Below are positions 52,310 to 60,533 of a stretch of DNA of 64,000 nt, piece by piece. The stretch lies in contig NZ_JAUHHD010000001.1 in NCBI RefSeq assembly GCF_030410515.1, positions 434,001-498,000 of the forward strand, read 5' to 3'. A program made the translations under genes and the position numbers. Numbering within the stretch: the first letter of the stretch is position 1; every line of letters begins with the position of its first letter. The DNA is from Arthrobacter sp. YD4. Its GTDB lineage: Bacteria; Actinomycetota; Actinomycetes; Actinomycetales; Micrococcaceae. The notes under the pieces were generated by a model. It was not told where the DNA came from. It ran no database searches and worked only from the letters and a program-made list of their open reading frames with translations.

Positions 52310-54051
52310 ATGTTCTCCGGCGTCTCGATACCCAGCAGGTCCAGGCCCGCGCTCAGCCGGCGCAGCACCAGCCCGCAGAGGGCCAGCCGGGATTCCCGCA
52401 CGCTGTCCTCGGCCTTGAGCACCGGGCACTGGTCGTAGAAGGAGGTGAACAGCTGTGCGAGCTCGAACAGGTAGGCGCAGAGCCGGTGCGGTTCGAGCAG
52501 CTCGGCGACCTTCCGCAGCGTGGCGTCGTACTCGAGCAGGTGCAGGGCCAGGGCCCGTTCGGCGGGTTCGACGACGGCGATGGTGGCCGCCGGGGCGGTC
52601 CCGGCCGCGGCCTCGTGCTGCTCCAGCGCCCCGGCCTTGCGGAGGATGGAGCGGATCCGGGCGGCGGCGTACTGGACGTAGGGGCCGGTGTTCCCGCTGA
52701 GGGCCAGCATCCGGTCGAAGTCGAAGACATACTCGGTGTCGTGGCCGGTGGAGAGGTCTGCGTACTTGACCGCCCCGATGCCCACCTGGCGGGCAGTGAC
52801 GGCGCGCTCCTCATCGCTGAGTTCGGGCCGGTTGGCGTCGATGACGGCGCGGGCCCGGTCCACGGCCTCCTGCAGCAGCGCCATCAGCTTGACCGGGTTA
52901 CCGGCGCGGGACTTGAGGATCTTGCCGTCCTCGCCCAGGACGTTGCCGATCTGGACGTGGGTGGCCTCGACGGTGTCCGGCAGCCAGCCGGCGTCGCGGG
53001 CGGTGGCCATGACCATGCGCAGGTGCACGTTCTGCGGGGCTCCGACGACGTAGAGCACCCGGTCCGCCTGCAGCTCGCGGACCCGGTAGCGGATGGTGGC
53101 CAGATCGGTGGTGCCGTAACCGTAGCCGCCGTCGGACTTGCGGATGATCAGCGGCAGCGGATCGCCCTCGCGGCCGGTGAAGCCGGCCGGGAAGGTGCAG
53201 AGCGCGCCCTCGCTGATCCGGGCGATGCCGCGTTCCTCGAGCTCCTGGCACAGCTGTGCCAGATGCGCGTCGTAGGAGCTTTCGCCGGCGATGTGGTCGT
53301 CGGTGAGGCTGATGCCCAGCATGGCGTAGATGGCGTTGAAGTAGCGCTTGGACTGGGCCACCAGGCGTTCCCAGACGGCGAAAGTTTCCGGGTCCCCGCC
53401 CTGCAGGGCCACCACGCGCAGGCGCGCGCGGGTGGCGAAGCCGTCCGGTTCCTCGGTGGACGCGTCGAATTTGGCCCGCGCAGCCTGGTAGAAGGCGCTG
53501 GGGTCATCGACCAGCAGGGCGGCCTCGGGTGAGTCCTCGCCCACCTCCAGCCAGTGTTCGATCAGCATGCCGAACGGGGTGCCCCAGTCGCCGATGTGGT
53601 TCTGGCGGATCACGGTGTGGCCGAGGGCCTCCATGACCCGGACCAGGCTGTCGCCCACCACCGTTGTCCGCAGGTGGCCGACGTGCATTTCCTTGGCGAC
53701 GTTCGGGGAGGAGTAGTCGACGACGACGCGGTGCAGCGGGCCGTGCCCGTCGCCCCCGGCGGCCTGTGCGGTGGGGGCGTTGAGCAGCTCCTCGATCCAG
53801 GTTCCGTCGAAGGTGAGGTTAATGAAGCCGGGGCCGGAGATCTCGACCAGGCTGCAGACCCCGTCCAGGTCCAGCGCGTCGACGATCCGGGCGGCGGCGT
53901 CCCGGGGCGGCAGTCCGACCTTCCGGGCCAGGGCCAGGGCGGCGTTGATCTGGATGTCCGCGAACTGCGAGGGGCGGATCACCGGGTCCGTTCCGCGGAA
54001 CTCGTCGCCGAACGCGGTGGCAATCGCTGCCTGGACTCTGGGGACAACCAT
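52306..54051 (-). CDS. argS: Arginyl-tRNA synthetase
   Basis: A 581-aa class I synthetase charging tRNA-Arg. The N-terminal additional domain (about 1-90) has FADIQINAALALARKVG; the catalytic site has SSPNVAKEMHVGHLRTTVVGD (HIGH-type HVGH); VGAPQNVHLRMVMATARDAG and LKSRAGNPVKL replace a classical KMSKS, as usual for ArgS; the C-terminal anticodon-binding domain ends CGLVLRRLSAGLDLLGIETPENM. A GTG six codons upstream (54069) is an alternative start. The gene overlaps menD by four bases. Whether another argS exists elsewhere cannot be seen. Confidence 0.92.
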   Translation of the reverse strand: MVVPRVQAAIATAFGDEFRGTDPVIRPSQFADIQINAALALARKVGLPPRDAAARIVDALDLDGVCSLVEISGPGFINLTFDGTWIEELLNAPTAQAAGGDGHGPLHRVVVDYSSPNVAKEMHVGHLRTTVVGDSLVRVMEALGHTVIRQNHIGDWGTPFGMLIEHWLEVGEDSPEAALLVDDPSAFYQAARAKFDASTEEPDGFATRARLRVVALQGGDPETFAVWERLVAQSKRYFNAIYAMLGISLTDDHIAGESSYDAHLAQLCQELEERGIARISEGALCTFPAGFTGREGDPLPLIIRKSDGGYGYGTTDLATIRYRVRELQADRVLYVVGAPQNVHLRMVMATARDAGWLPDTVEATHVQIGNVLGEDGKILKSRAGNPVKLMALLQEAVDRARAVIDANRPELSDEERAVTARQVGIGAVKYADLSTGHDTEYVFDFDRMLALSGNTGPYVQYAAARIRSILRKAGALEQHEAAAGTAPAATIAVVEPAERALALHLLEYDATLRKVAELLEPHRLCAYLFELAQLFTSFYDQCPVLKAEDSVRESRLALCGLVLRRLSAGLDLLGIETPENM

Positions 54052-54102
54052 TTCGGCCGGATTATTCACACTGTTCAAATTATCAGTTCCGCCCCGCGCC
54101 AG

Positions 54103-54213
54103 ACGCTCCCTCACATCCGGCCCTATCAGCTGCAACGCCCCCTCACATCCGGACCCGCGGGAACCGGACGTGAGGGAGGGTCCACCGGAATAGAGCCGGA
54201 CGTGAGGGAGCGT
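54103..54213. repeat. 111-bp element with four 18-bp units, two direct and two inverted
   Basis: ACGCTCCCTCACATCCGG (54103-54120) and ACGCCCCCTCACATCCGG (54135-54152) are followed by two inverted copies, at about 54164-54181 and 54196-54213, whose reverse complements read ACCCTCCCTCACGTCCGG and ACGCTCCCTCACGTCCGG. The set can fold as nested stems or as alternative pairings. It fills the gap between the argS start and the PhoX stop, so it may include the argS promoter or the PhoX terminator. Confidence 0.75.
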
Positions 54214-54230
54214 CGGCAGTAGCGGAGGGG

Positions 54231-56303
54231 CTAGTTGCCGCCGCGGAAGACCTGGACCACCGACGGGCGGGGAATCCGGGCCTGGCCGGGCTTCGGCGCT
54301 GCGCCGGCAGGCACGTAGTCGGGGAAGGCGGAGTGCTGGTTCGCGAAGGTGCCCTCCTCGCCCGGGTGCTGGACGGCGACGAAGACGCGGCGTTCGTCGT
54401 CGTGGATGACCGGCCCGCAGGTCTCGGCGTCCCGGGGCACCGCGAGGAATTGCTCCACCCGGCCGCGCTCGGGGCCGTCGAGGGTGACCTTGAACAGGCC
54501 GTCGGCGTAGCCGGTGCTGGAGGGGGCGCCGTCGGTGGAGATCCACAGGTTGCCGACCGAGTCGAAGGCCACGTTGTCCGGGCAGGAGATCGGTGAGACC
54601 TGGCTGGCCGGGAAGCCGGCGAAGTAAGCAGACGGGTTCCTGGCGGGATCACCGCAGACCATCAGCAGGTTCCACGTGAAGGTGGTCGAGGCCTGGTCCC
54701 CGGTCTCGGAGATCTCGACGATGTGCCCGTCCCGGTTGATGGCGCGGGGGTTGACCTCGGTGGGGCCTTCCTTGCCGGCCTTTCCGCGGTCCGTGTTGTT
54801 CGTGCAGACCACGTAGACCTTGCCCGTGTGCAGGCTCGGCTGGACGTCCTCGCAGCGGTCCATCTTCGTGGGGCCCACCTTGTCCGCGGCGAGCCGGGTG
54901 TAGACGAGGACCTCTTCCACGCTCATCCCGGGGACCTTGGACTGGCCGCCCACCACCAGCGGCAGCCATTCACCGGCGCCGTCGAAGGCGCCGTCGGCCG
55001 GCAGGGCCCCGGAGCCGTCGATCTCCGCCGCGGGCGAGTCGCCGGAGAACCGGGCGACGTAGAGGTCACCCTCGGTCAGCAGGGTCATGTTGTGCGCCCG
55101 GTCCCCCTCGCGGTAGGTGTCCCGGGAGACGAACTTGTACAGGTAGTCGAAGCGTTCGTCGTCGCCCATGTAGGCGACGACGTGGCCCGAGGCGGCGACG
55201 ATGACGTTGGCCCCTTCGTGCTTGAAGCGGCCCATCGCGGAGTGCTTGCGCGGCGTCGACGTCGGGTCCAGCGGGTCCACCTCGACGATCCAGCCGAAGC
55301 GGTTGGCCTCGTTCCCGAACCCGGGGTTGCGGGTGTCGAAGCGCGGGTCGTCGAGTTCCCACTGGCGGGCCGTGGGCTTGTTGGTCAGGCCGTAGCGCTT
55401 GTCCGCCGCGGACGTTCCCGCGGCGACGAAGTAGCCGTTGAAGTTCTCCTCGCCGGAGAGGATGGTCCCCCACGGGGTGGTGCCGCCGGAGCAGTTGCCC
55501 AGGGTTCCCCTGATGGTCCGTCCGGCGGGGTCGGCGGCGGTGCGGACCAGGGCGGAGCCGGCGGCGGGACCGGTCAATGTGTACGCCGTGTCGGTCAGGA
55601 AGCGGCGGTTCCGGGGCGCGCCCTTGACGTAGGTCCAGGGTTTCGTGGTGTTCTGGCGCTCGAGTTCGACGACGGTGAGGCCGTGGGCGGCGCGGCCGAT
55701 CGCGCGGGCCTCGGCGGGGTCGAAACCGGCGGGGAGCATGATGTTTTCGTTGGTGTACTCGTGGTTGGTGAAGAGCACGGCCCGGCGGTTCTTGGCGTCG
55801 ATGGGCAGGATGTCCGTGTAGTCGTTGTTATAGCCAAACTGTCGGGCCTGGGCCGCGGCGCTTTGGTGGTCCACGTCGAAGTCCGGCGCGTCGGCGAAGA
55901 GCGGATCACCCCAGCGGATCACCGGCTGCCAGGTGAACCCGGCTGGGACGGTGAGGGCATCGACGGCGGCGTCCACCGGGGCGATGGCGGTGAATTGGAG
56001 TTTCGAGGGCCCGAAGCCTGCCTTCGCGGCGCCGGCCAGACTGGCACCGTTGCCCTCCGTGCCGGTGAGGGCGGCGTTGCCGAAGACGACGGCGAGCGCG
56101 CCGGCGGCCCCGAGCCCGAGGGCGGAGCGGCGGGACAGGGTGGCGGAGGCGATGTCGCGGAAGTAGGCGTTGGAGCTGGTGTTGCAGACTTCGCCGGAGC
56201 ACGCGTTGTCGCACTTCAGGGCGCAGGTGACGGGGCTTCGCTTGCCCTTGGTGTGGCCGAGCATCGGCAGCAGCGGGAAGGGGCGTCCGGGACGTTCAGG
56301 CAT
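54231..56303 (-). CDS. PhoX-family phosphatase/phosphodiesterase-like secreted protein (DUF839)
   Basis: A 690-aa protein of the PhoX (DUF839) family, a calcium/iron-dependent alkaline phosphatase group. A Tat-like motif SRRSALGLGAAGALAVVFG is at residues 57-75, preceded by a long N-terminal region with four or more Cys (CALKCDNACSGEVC). Beta-propeller segments include NHEYTNENIM, GNCSGGTTPWGTILSGEENFNG, GRFKHEGANV and NIVAFDSVGNLWISTDG-like repeats, holding metal ligands. It probably acts outside the membrane in phosphate scavenging. ATG 56303 follows GAAAGG. The Cys-rich pre-Tat stretch is typical of actinobacterial members, but makes signal prediction uncertain. Confidence 0.88.
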   Translation of the reverse strand: MPERPGRPFPLLPMLGHTKGKRSPVTCALKCDNACSGEVCNTSSNAYFRDIASATLSRRSALGLGAAGALAVVFGNAALTGTEGNGASLAGAAKAGFGPSKLQFTAIAPVDAAVDALTVPAGFTWQPVIRWGDPLFADAPDFDVDHQSAAAQARQFGYNNDYTDILPIDAKNRRAVLFTNHEYTNENIMLPAGFDPAEARAIGRAAHGLTVVELERQNTTKPWTYVKGAPRNRRFLTDTAYTLTGPAAGSALVRTAADPAGRTIRGTLGNCSGGTTPWGTILSGEENFNGYFVAAGTSAADKRYGLTNKPTARQWELDDPRFDTRNPGFGNEANRFGWIVEVDPLDPTSTPRKHSAMGRFKHEGANVIVAASGHVVAYMGDDERFDYLYKFVSRDTYREGDRAHNMTLLTEGDLYVARFSGDSPAAEIDGSGALPADGAFDGAGEWLPLVVGGQSKVPGMSVEEVLVYTRLAADKVGPTKMDRCEDVQPSLHTGKVYVVCTNNTDRGKAGKEGPTEVNPRAINRDGHIVEISETGDQASTTFTWNLLMVCGDPARNPSAYFAGFPASQVSPISCPDNVAFDSVGNLWISTDGAPSSTGYADGLFKVTLDGPERGRVEQFLAVPRDAETCGPVIHDDERRVFVAVQHPGEEGTFANQHSAFPDYVPAGAAPKPGQARIPRPSVVQVFRGGN

Positions 56304-56435
56304 GGCGGACCTTTCGAGAGGGTGGGGTGCGGTACCGCCCACCCTGTCACCGGGACGCGACGTCCCGGCGGCCCGGCAGTGAAATTCCGGTGAACTTCCC
56401 CAATGAAAGCTGGGAGCCTACCGAATGCTGGGAGC

Positions 56436-57464
56436 CTACCGGGCGCGGGTCAATTCCCCGTGCACCCGGCGGACGCGGTCCAGCCACCAGTCGCGGCGCT
56501 CCGGGGACGCGGCGTGCTCCTCCAGCAGGGCCGGGTCGGCGGCCACGTCGCGGAGGGCGATCGCGCCGTCGTCGGGCACCAGGGAGTCCCGGGCGACGTC
56601 GGCGGCCAGCAGCGAGACGGTGCCCAGGCCGCAGGCGTAGGGAAGCTCGGGGAGGCTGGCGGCGAGCGCCAGTCCCGCGCGGATGCCTACGGAGGTGTCC
56701 AGGGCGGAGCTGACGACGGCGGGGAGCCCCGCGGCGGCGACGATCTCGAGGGCGCGGCGCACTCCCCCGAGCGGGGCCACCTTCACCACGATCAGGTCCG
56801 CGGCACCGGCCCGGGCAACCTTGAGCGGGTCCTCTTCCTTCCGCACGCTCTCGTCGGCGGCGATCGGCACCGGCACGCCCGCGGCCCGGAGCCGGCGGCG
56901 CACCTCGGCGAGGCCGGCGATATCGGGGACGGGCTGCTCGGCGTACTCGAGGCCGACGCCGGCGAGCCGGGTCAAGGCGGCCACGGCGGCGTCGACGTCC
57001 CAGCCGCCGTTGGCGTCGACCCGGACCGCGGCCTCCGGCAGGGCATCCCGCACGGCGGCGACCCGGGCGGCGTCGTCCTCGAGCGTCTGCCCGGCCTCCG
57101 CGACCTTGATCTTGACGGCGTCCACGCGGCCGAAGCGGGCCAGGATCTCCGGGACCCGCGCCGCGGGGATGGCCGGGACCGTGGCGTTGACCGGGATGCT
57201 GGTCCGCAGCGGCTCCGGGAAGCCGTGCCAGCCGGCTTCGATGGCGGCGGCGAGCCAGCGGGAGGACTCGGCGTCGCCGTACTCCGGGAACGGGGAGAAC
57301 TCGGCCCAGCCGGCCGGTCCGTGGAGCAGCAGGGCCTCACGGGTGGTGATCCCGCGGAACTTCACCCGCATGGGCAGGCTGACCACCCGGGCCGCGGCGA
57401 GGAGTTCGTCGAACCCGCCGGGGTTGAGCGGGAGCGGGGCGGGGTCCGGGGCGCTGGTGGGCAT
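56436..57464 (-). CDS. menC: o-Succinylbenzoate synthase
   Basis: A 342-aa enolase-superfamily enzyme dehydrating SHCHC to o-succinylbenzoate. The catalytic VDAVKIKV (KxK) is followed by the metal ligands in VRVDANGGWD, EYAEQPVPD and IAADESVR, and the second Lys in LIVVKVAPLGG. Short length (about 330) and Gly/Pro-rich start fit actinobacterial MenC. It is separated from the other menaquinone genes. It begins 98 bases from the divergent PAP2 gene. Confidence 0.93.
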   Translation of the reverse strand: MPTSAPDPAPLPLNPGGFDELLAAARVVSLPMRVKFRGITTREALLLHGPAGWAEFSPFPEYGDAESSRWLAAAIEAGWHGFPEPLRTSIPVNATVPAIPAARVPEILARFGRVDAVKIKVAEAGQTLEDDAARVAAVRDALPEAAVRVDANGGWDVDAAVAALTRLAGVGLEYAEQPVPDIAGLAEVRRRLRAAGVPVPIAADESVRKEEDPLKVARAGAADLIVVKVAPLGGVRRALEIVAAAGLPAVVSSALDTSVGIRAGLALAASLPELPYACGLGTVSLLAADVARDSLVPDDGAIALRDVAADPALLEEHAASPERRDWWLDRVRRVHGELTRAR

Positions 57465-57561
57465 GGCTGTACTCTACCGGCGGCCACCACCCCGGGCCGT
57501 GCGTCACCGGGCACCTCCGCTCATCGGTCCAGCGGAGTCAAAGGGTTCTGTGGGACCCTGT

Positions 57562-58485
57562 ATGACGATGAGTTTTCGGTACAGGAGCACCAGCCACGCG
57601 CTGACGGCTGCCCTCTTCGTCGTCGGCACGCTCGGTTGCGCGGTGGCCTTGGCGGCCACCTATCTGTTCTTCGTGCGCACCACCACCGGGCAGTTCATTG
57701 ACGAGTCCGCCCTCGTGGAGGCGGTGCAGCTGTACGGCACCGCCGGAAAGGCGGCCACGCAGTTTCTCGACTGGCTGCCCGCGCTCTCCCTGCTGATCGC
57801 CACGCTGGTGGTCCTGGTGGTCACCGTGGTGAAGCGGCGCTGGGCGGCCGCGGGAATCGCCGTCGCCGCCGCCGTGGGCGCGAACCTGACCACCCAGCTG
57901 ATCAAGAACCTGGTGCCGGACCGGCCCTACCGCGGGATCGAGACGCTGGAGCTGAATTCGCTGCCGTCCGGGCACACCACGCTGGCGGCGTCCGCCGCGG
58001 CCGCGGTGTTCCTGATGTCCTCGCCGCGTTGGCGGCCGCTTGCCGGGTTTCTCGGCGGCACCTTCGCCGTCGCCACCGGGGTCTCGACGCTGATCAACCA
58101 GTGGCACCGCCCGGCCGATGTCGTGGCCGCCTTCCTGGTGGTGGGCATGTTCACGCTGCCTGCCGGCTGGCTGGTGATGCGGACGGGTGCGAGGTGGAAC
58201 GGCTGGGAGGGGTACAACCGGCACTGGGCCTCGGTGCGACTGTGGGTCGCCCTGCCGGTGCTCGCCGGGCTGGCCTCGGCGGTGGTGGCGGCCTACTCGC
58301 TGTTGAAGATCGCGCCCGGCCCGGGCCAGGAGGGCAGCACCACCAACTACTTCTGGGCGGGCACGGCGCTGATTGTCATCACCGGCTACCTCGCCACGGT
58401 GGCGGGCGTGTGGCTCTTCGGCCACGCCGCGCTCCGGCTGCGCCCGCGCCATCAGGGCACGCCGGGACGGCGGCCCGTTCAGTAG
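57562..58485 (+). CDS. PAP2-family membrane phosphatase
   Basis: A 307-aa membrane protein with about six to seven hydrophobic segments. The lipid phosphatase motifs are KNLVPDRPYRG, SLPSGHTTLAASAAA and STLINQWHRPADVVAAF, matching K-x6-RP, PSGH and SR-x5-H-x3-D with the usual variations. The substrate may be undecaprenyl or other lipid phosphates. ATG 57562 was chosen; an ATG two codons later is equally possible. The last 107 bases overlap the end of the MFS gene on the other strand. Confidence 0.87.
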   Translation: MTMSFRYRSTSHALTAALFVVGTLGCAVALAATYLFFVRTTTGQFIDESALVEAVQLYGTAGKAATQFLDWLPALSLLIATLVVLVVTVVKRRWAAAGIAVAAAVGANLTTQLIKNLVPDRPYRGIETLELNSLPSGHTTLAASAAAAVFLMSSPRWRPLAGFLGGTFAVATGVSTLINQWHRPADVVAAFLVVGMFTLPAGWLVMRTGARWNGWEGYNRHWASVRLWVALPVLAGLASAVVAAYSLLKIAPGPGQEGSTTNYFWAGTALIVITGYLATVAGVWLFGHAALRLRPRHQGTPGRRPVQ

Positions 58486-59692
58486 TTCCGGCGGTGCTTC
58501 GCCGGGGAATGGTGATGGCGAAGACGATGGCGGCGGCGAAGCCCAGCACGCCCGTGGACGCCACGCCGGCGCCGAGTGACGCCAGGGCAGTGACGCCGGA
58601 GAGCAGCACGGGGCCGCCGGTGGACCCGGCGTCGGCCAGGAACCGCCAGATCCCCAGAAACTGTCCGCGGCCGTTGTCGGGCGAGAAGTCGGCGCCCAGG
58701 GTCATGTTCAGCCCGGAACTGATGCCGTTGCCGAAGCCGATCAGCAGCGAGGCCAGCAGCAACCCGACGAACCCGGCGCTCAGGGGGATCAGCAGCATCG
58801 CGGTGCCCATGATGAGCGTGGACGGGATGGCCACCCACTGCCGGCCCTTGCGGTCCATGAGCTTGCCGGCCGGGTAGAACACCAGCATGTCGATCGCACC
58901 GGAGATGCCGTAGATCAGCGACGCCTGGGTCGCATCGAGGCCCAGATGCTCGGACCAAAGCGGGATCACCACCTGCCGGGAGGCCCGCAGCGCGCTGAGC
59001 AGCAGCACACCCATGCCCACGGTGAGGAAGACGCCGGCGTGCGAGGCCGCGACGCTGCGCATGGTGGCCGCCTGCACGGGAGCGCCGTCGACGTCCGCGG
59101 CAGGGGTTTCGAGATCGGGGATGGTCAGTGACAGGGCTGCCGCGGCGGCCATGCCTACGACGCCGGCCCAGTACGCGGCGGGGATGCCGCCGAACTGCAT
59201 GACGGCGGCACCAATGAACGGGCCGATGAAGATGCCGATCCGGTTCACGCCGCCCAGGCTCGACAGGGCGCGGGCGCGGAGGACCACCGGGACGGCCTCG
59301 GTGAGGTACTTCTGCCGGGCCAGGCTGAAGACGCTCGCCGCCATCCCGACCACCACCATCGACGCGGCCAGCAGCCAGAGTCCGTGCGGCGCGAACGGGG
59401 CCAGGGCGGCCCCGACGAGGGCGACGGCGCTGGCGGCAGCGGCGCCGACGATCGCCCAGCGTTCGCCGAAGCGGAGGGTGATCACAGACGCCGGCAGGTT
59501 GAAGAACCAGGAGCCCAACCCGATCAGCGTGACGATCAGCGCGGCGACGGCCACGGAGGCGCCGAGGTCGCGGGCGGAGAGGGCCACCACCGGCAAGATC
59601 GCCCCCTCGCCAAAGCTGAACAGCAGGGCCGGCCCGAACGCGGGAACGGCGATGCTGCGGAGGCTGAAGGGGGCGGTCTCTGTGCTGGTCAT
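58379..59692 (-). CDS. MFS transporter (drug/metabolite efflux type)
   Basis: A 437-aa permease with about 12 membrane segments and the motif A-like loop YPAGKLMDRKGRQWVAIPS in the second half. The last 40 residues (after FAITIPRRSTAG) are a hydrophilic Arg/Ala/Gly-rich tail that lies antisense to the PAP2 gene end, so the true C-terminus may be functionally unimportant. The substrate is unknown. ATG 59692 (MTSTETAPF) is preferred; an ATG three codons upstream (59701) is possible because AAGGGG abuts 59692. Confidence 0.85.
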   Translation of the reverse strand: MTSTETAPFSLRSIAVPAFGPALLFSFGEGAILPVVALSARDLGASVAVAALIVTLIGLGSWFFNLPASVITLRFGERWAIVGAAAASAVALVGAALAPFAPHGLWLLAASMVVVGMAASVFSLARQKYLTEAVPVVLRARALSSLGGVNRIGIFIGPFIGAAVMQFGGIPAAYWAGVVGMAAAAALSLTIPDLETPAADVDGAPVQAATMRSVAASHAGVFLTVGMGVLLLSALRASRQVVIPLWSEHLGLDATQASLIYGISGAIDMLVFYPAGKLMDRKGRQWVAIPSTLIMGTAMLLIPLSAGFVGLLLASLLIGFGNGISSGLNMTLGADFSPDNGRGQFLGIWRFLADAGSTGGPVLLSGVTALASLGAGVASTGVLGFAAAIVFAITIPRRSTAGTTERAAVPACPDGAGAAGARRGRRATRPPPWRGSR

Positions 59693-59782
59693 CCCCTTCA
59701 TCCTAGGTCCGGGGCACCGGCCGGGAGGGTGTCCGGCGGTGTGTGACATCCGCCATGGAAGGTGTCCGGGCCCTCGGGCGCT

Positions 59783-60517
59783 TTACCCGTCGAAGTGGGT
59801 GTGGACCTCGTGGGAGGTGACGCTGCCGAGGATGTCAGCGGCGACAACGCGGAGTTTCTGGTTGCGGTTGCTGGAGACGCTGGTGAGGATCCGCATGGCC
59901 TCGTCCTGGGAGCAGCGGTTCTGCGCCATCACCACGCCGCAGGCCAGGTCGATGGTGGTGCGGTGTTCCATGGCGGCCTGCAGGTCCTCGGCCCGCCCCT
60001 GGGCGGTGCCGATCCGGACGGCCAGCCGCAGCGCCCGGCCGGCGATGTCGGCCAGCCCGGCGGCCTCGGAGACCACCTCGTCCGTGAAGACGCCGGTGGC
60101 GGGGGCGAAGAAGTTCAGGGCGGCGGTGGAGTCATCGCCGATTTCGAGGGGGACGCCCAGGCTGCTGCGGCAGCCGTGGGCTGCCAACTGCTTCTGGTAC
60201 TCCGGCCAGCGCGGGTCCGTCACGACGTCGGCCAGCAAGATGACCTTCTTGGTCCGCAGCGCCTCGATGCAGGGTCCGTCGCCCAGGCTTTGCTCGATCT
60301 GGTCGAGGGCGACGGCGGTGCTGCTGGAGCCGGCCACGGTCATGGTTTTCCGACGCCGCTGCAGCGTGACGCCGCATTCGATGTCGGTGCCGGCGAAGTG
60401 GGTCAGCGTCGACGCAGCGAATTCCGAGAGGCCGTCCAGGAAATCCTCGACGGTTTCGGTTCCTGCAACAAGCTCCTGCAGGTGGGCGGTGGCGTCGTCC
60501 CCGACGTAGTTGCTCAT
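59783..60517 (-). CDS. GAF and ANTAR domain RNA-binding regulator
   Basis: A 244-aa cytoplasmic protein. Residues about 20-170 form a GAF sensor domain (GDGPCIEALRTKKVILLADV, SSLGVPLEIGDDSTAALNFFAP) and 180-235 an ANTAR domain (LQAAMEHRTTIDLACGVVMAQNRCSQDEAMRILTSVSSNRNQKLRVVAADI). ANTAR domains bind paired RNA hairpins and cause antitermination; GAF may sense a small molecule or redox state. I found no convincing two-hairpin ANTAR target close by. It lies 16 bases after the stop-side of the MinD-like gene, in the same direction. Confidence 0.92.
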   Translation of the reverse strand: MSNYVGDDATAHLQELVAGTETVEDFLDGLSEFAASTLTHFAGTDIECGVTLQRRRKTMTVAGSSSTAVALDQIEQSLGDGPCIEALRTKKVILLADVVTDPRWPEYQKQLAAHGCRSSLGVPLEIGDDSTAALNFFAPATGVFTDEVVSEAAGLADIAGRALRLAVRIGTAQGRAEDLQAAMEHRTTIDLACGVVMAQNRCSQDEAMRILTSVSSNRNQKLRVVAADILGSVTSHEVHTHFDG

Positions 60518-60533
60518 GGCCTAAATGTAGCGG

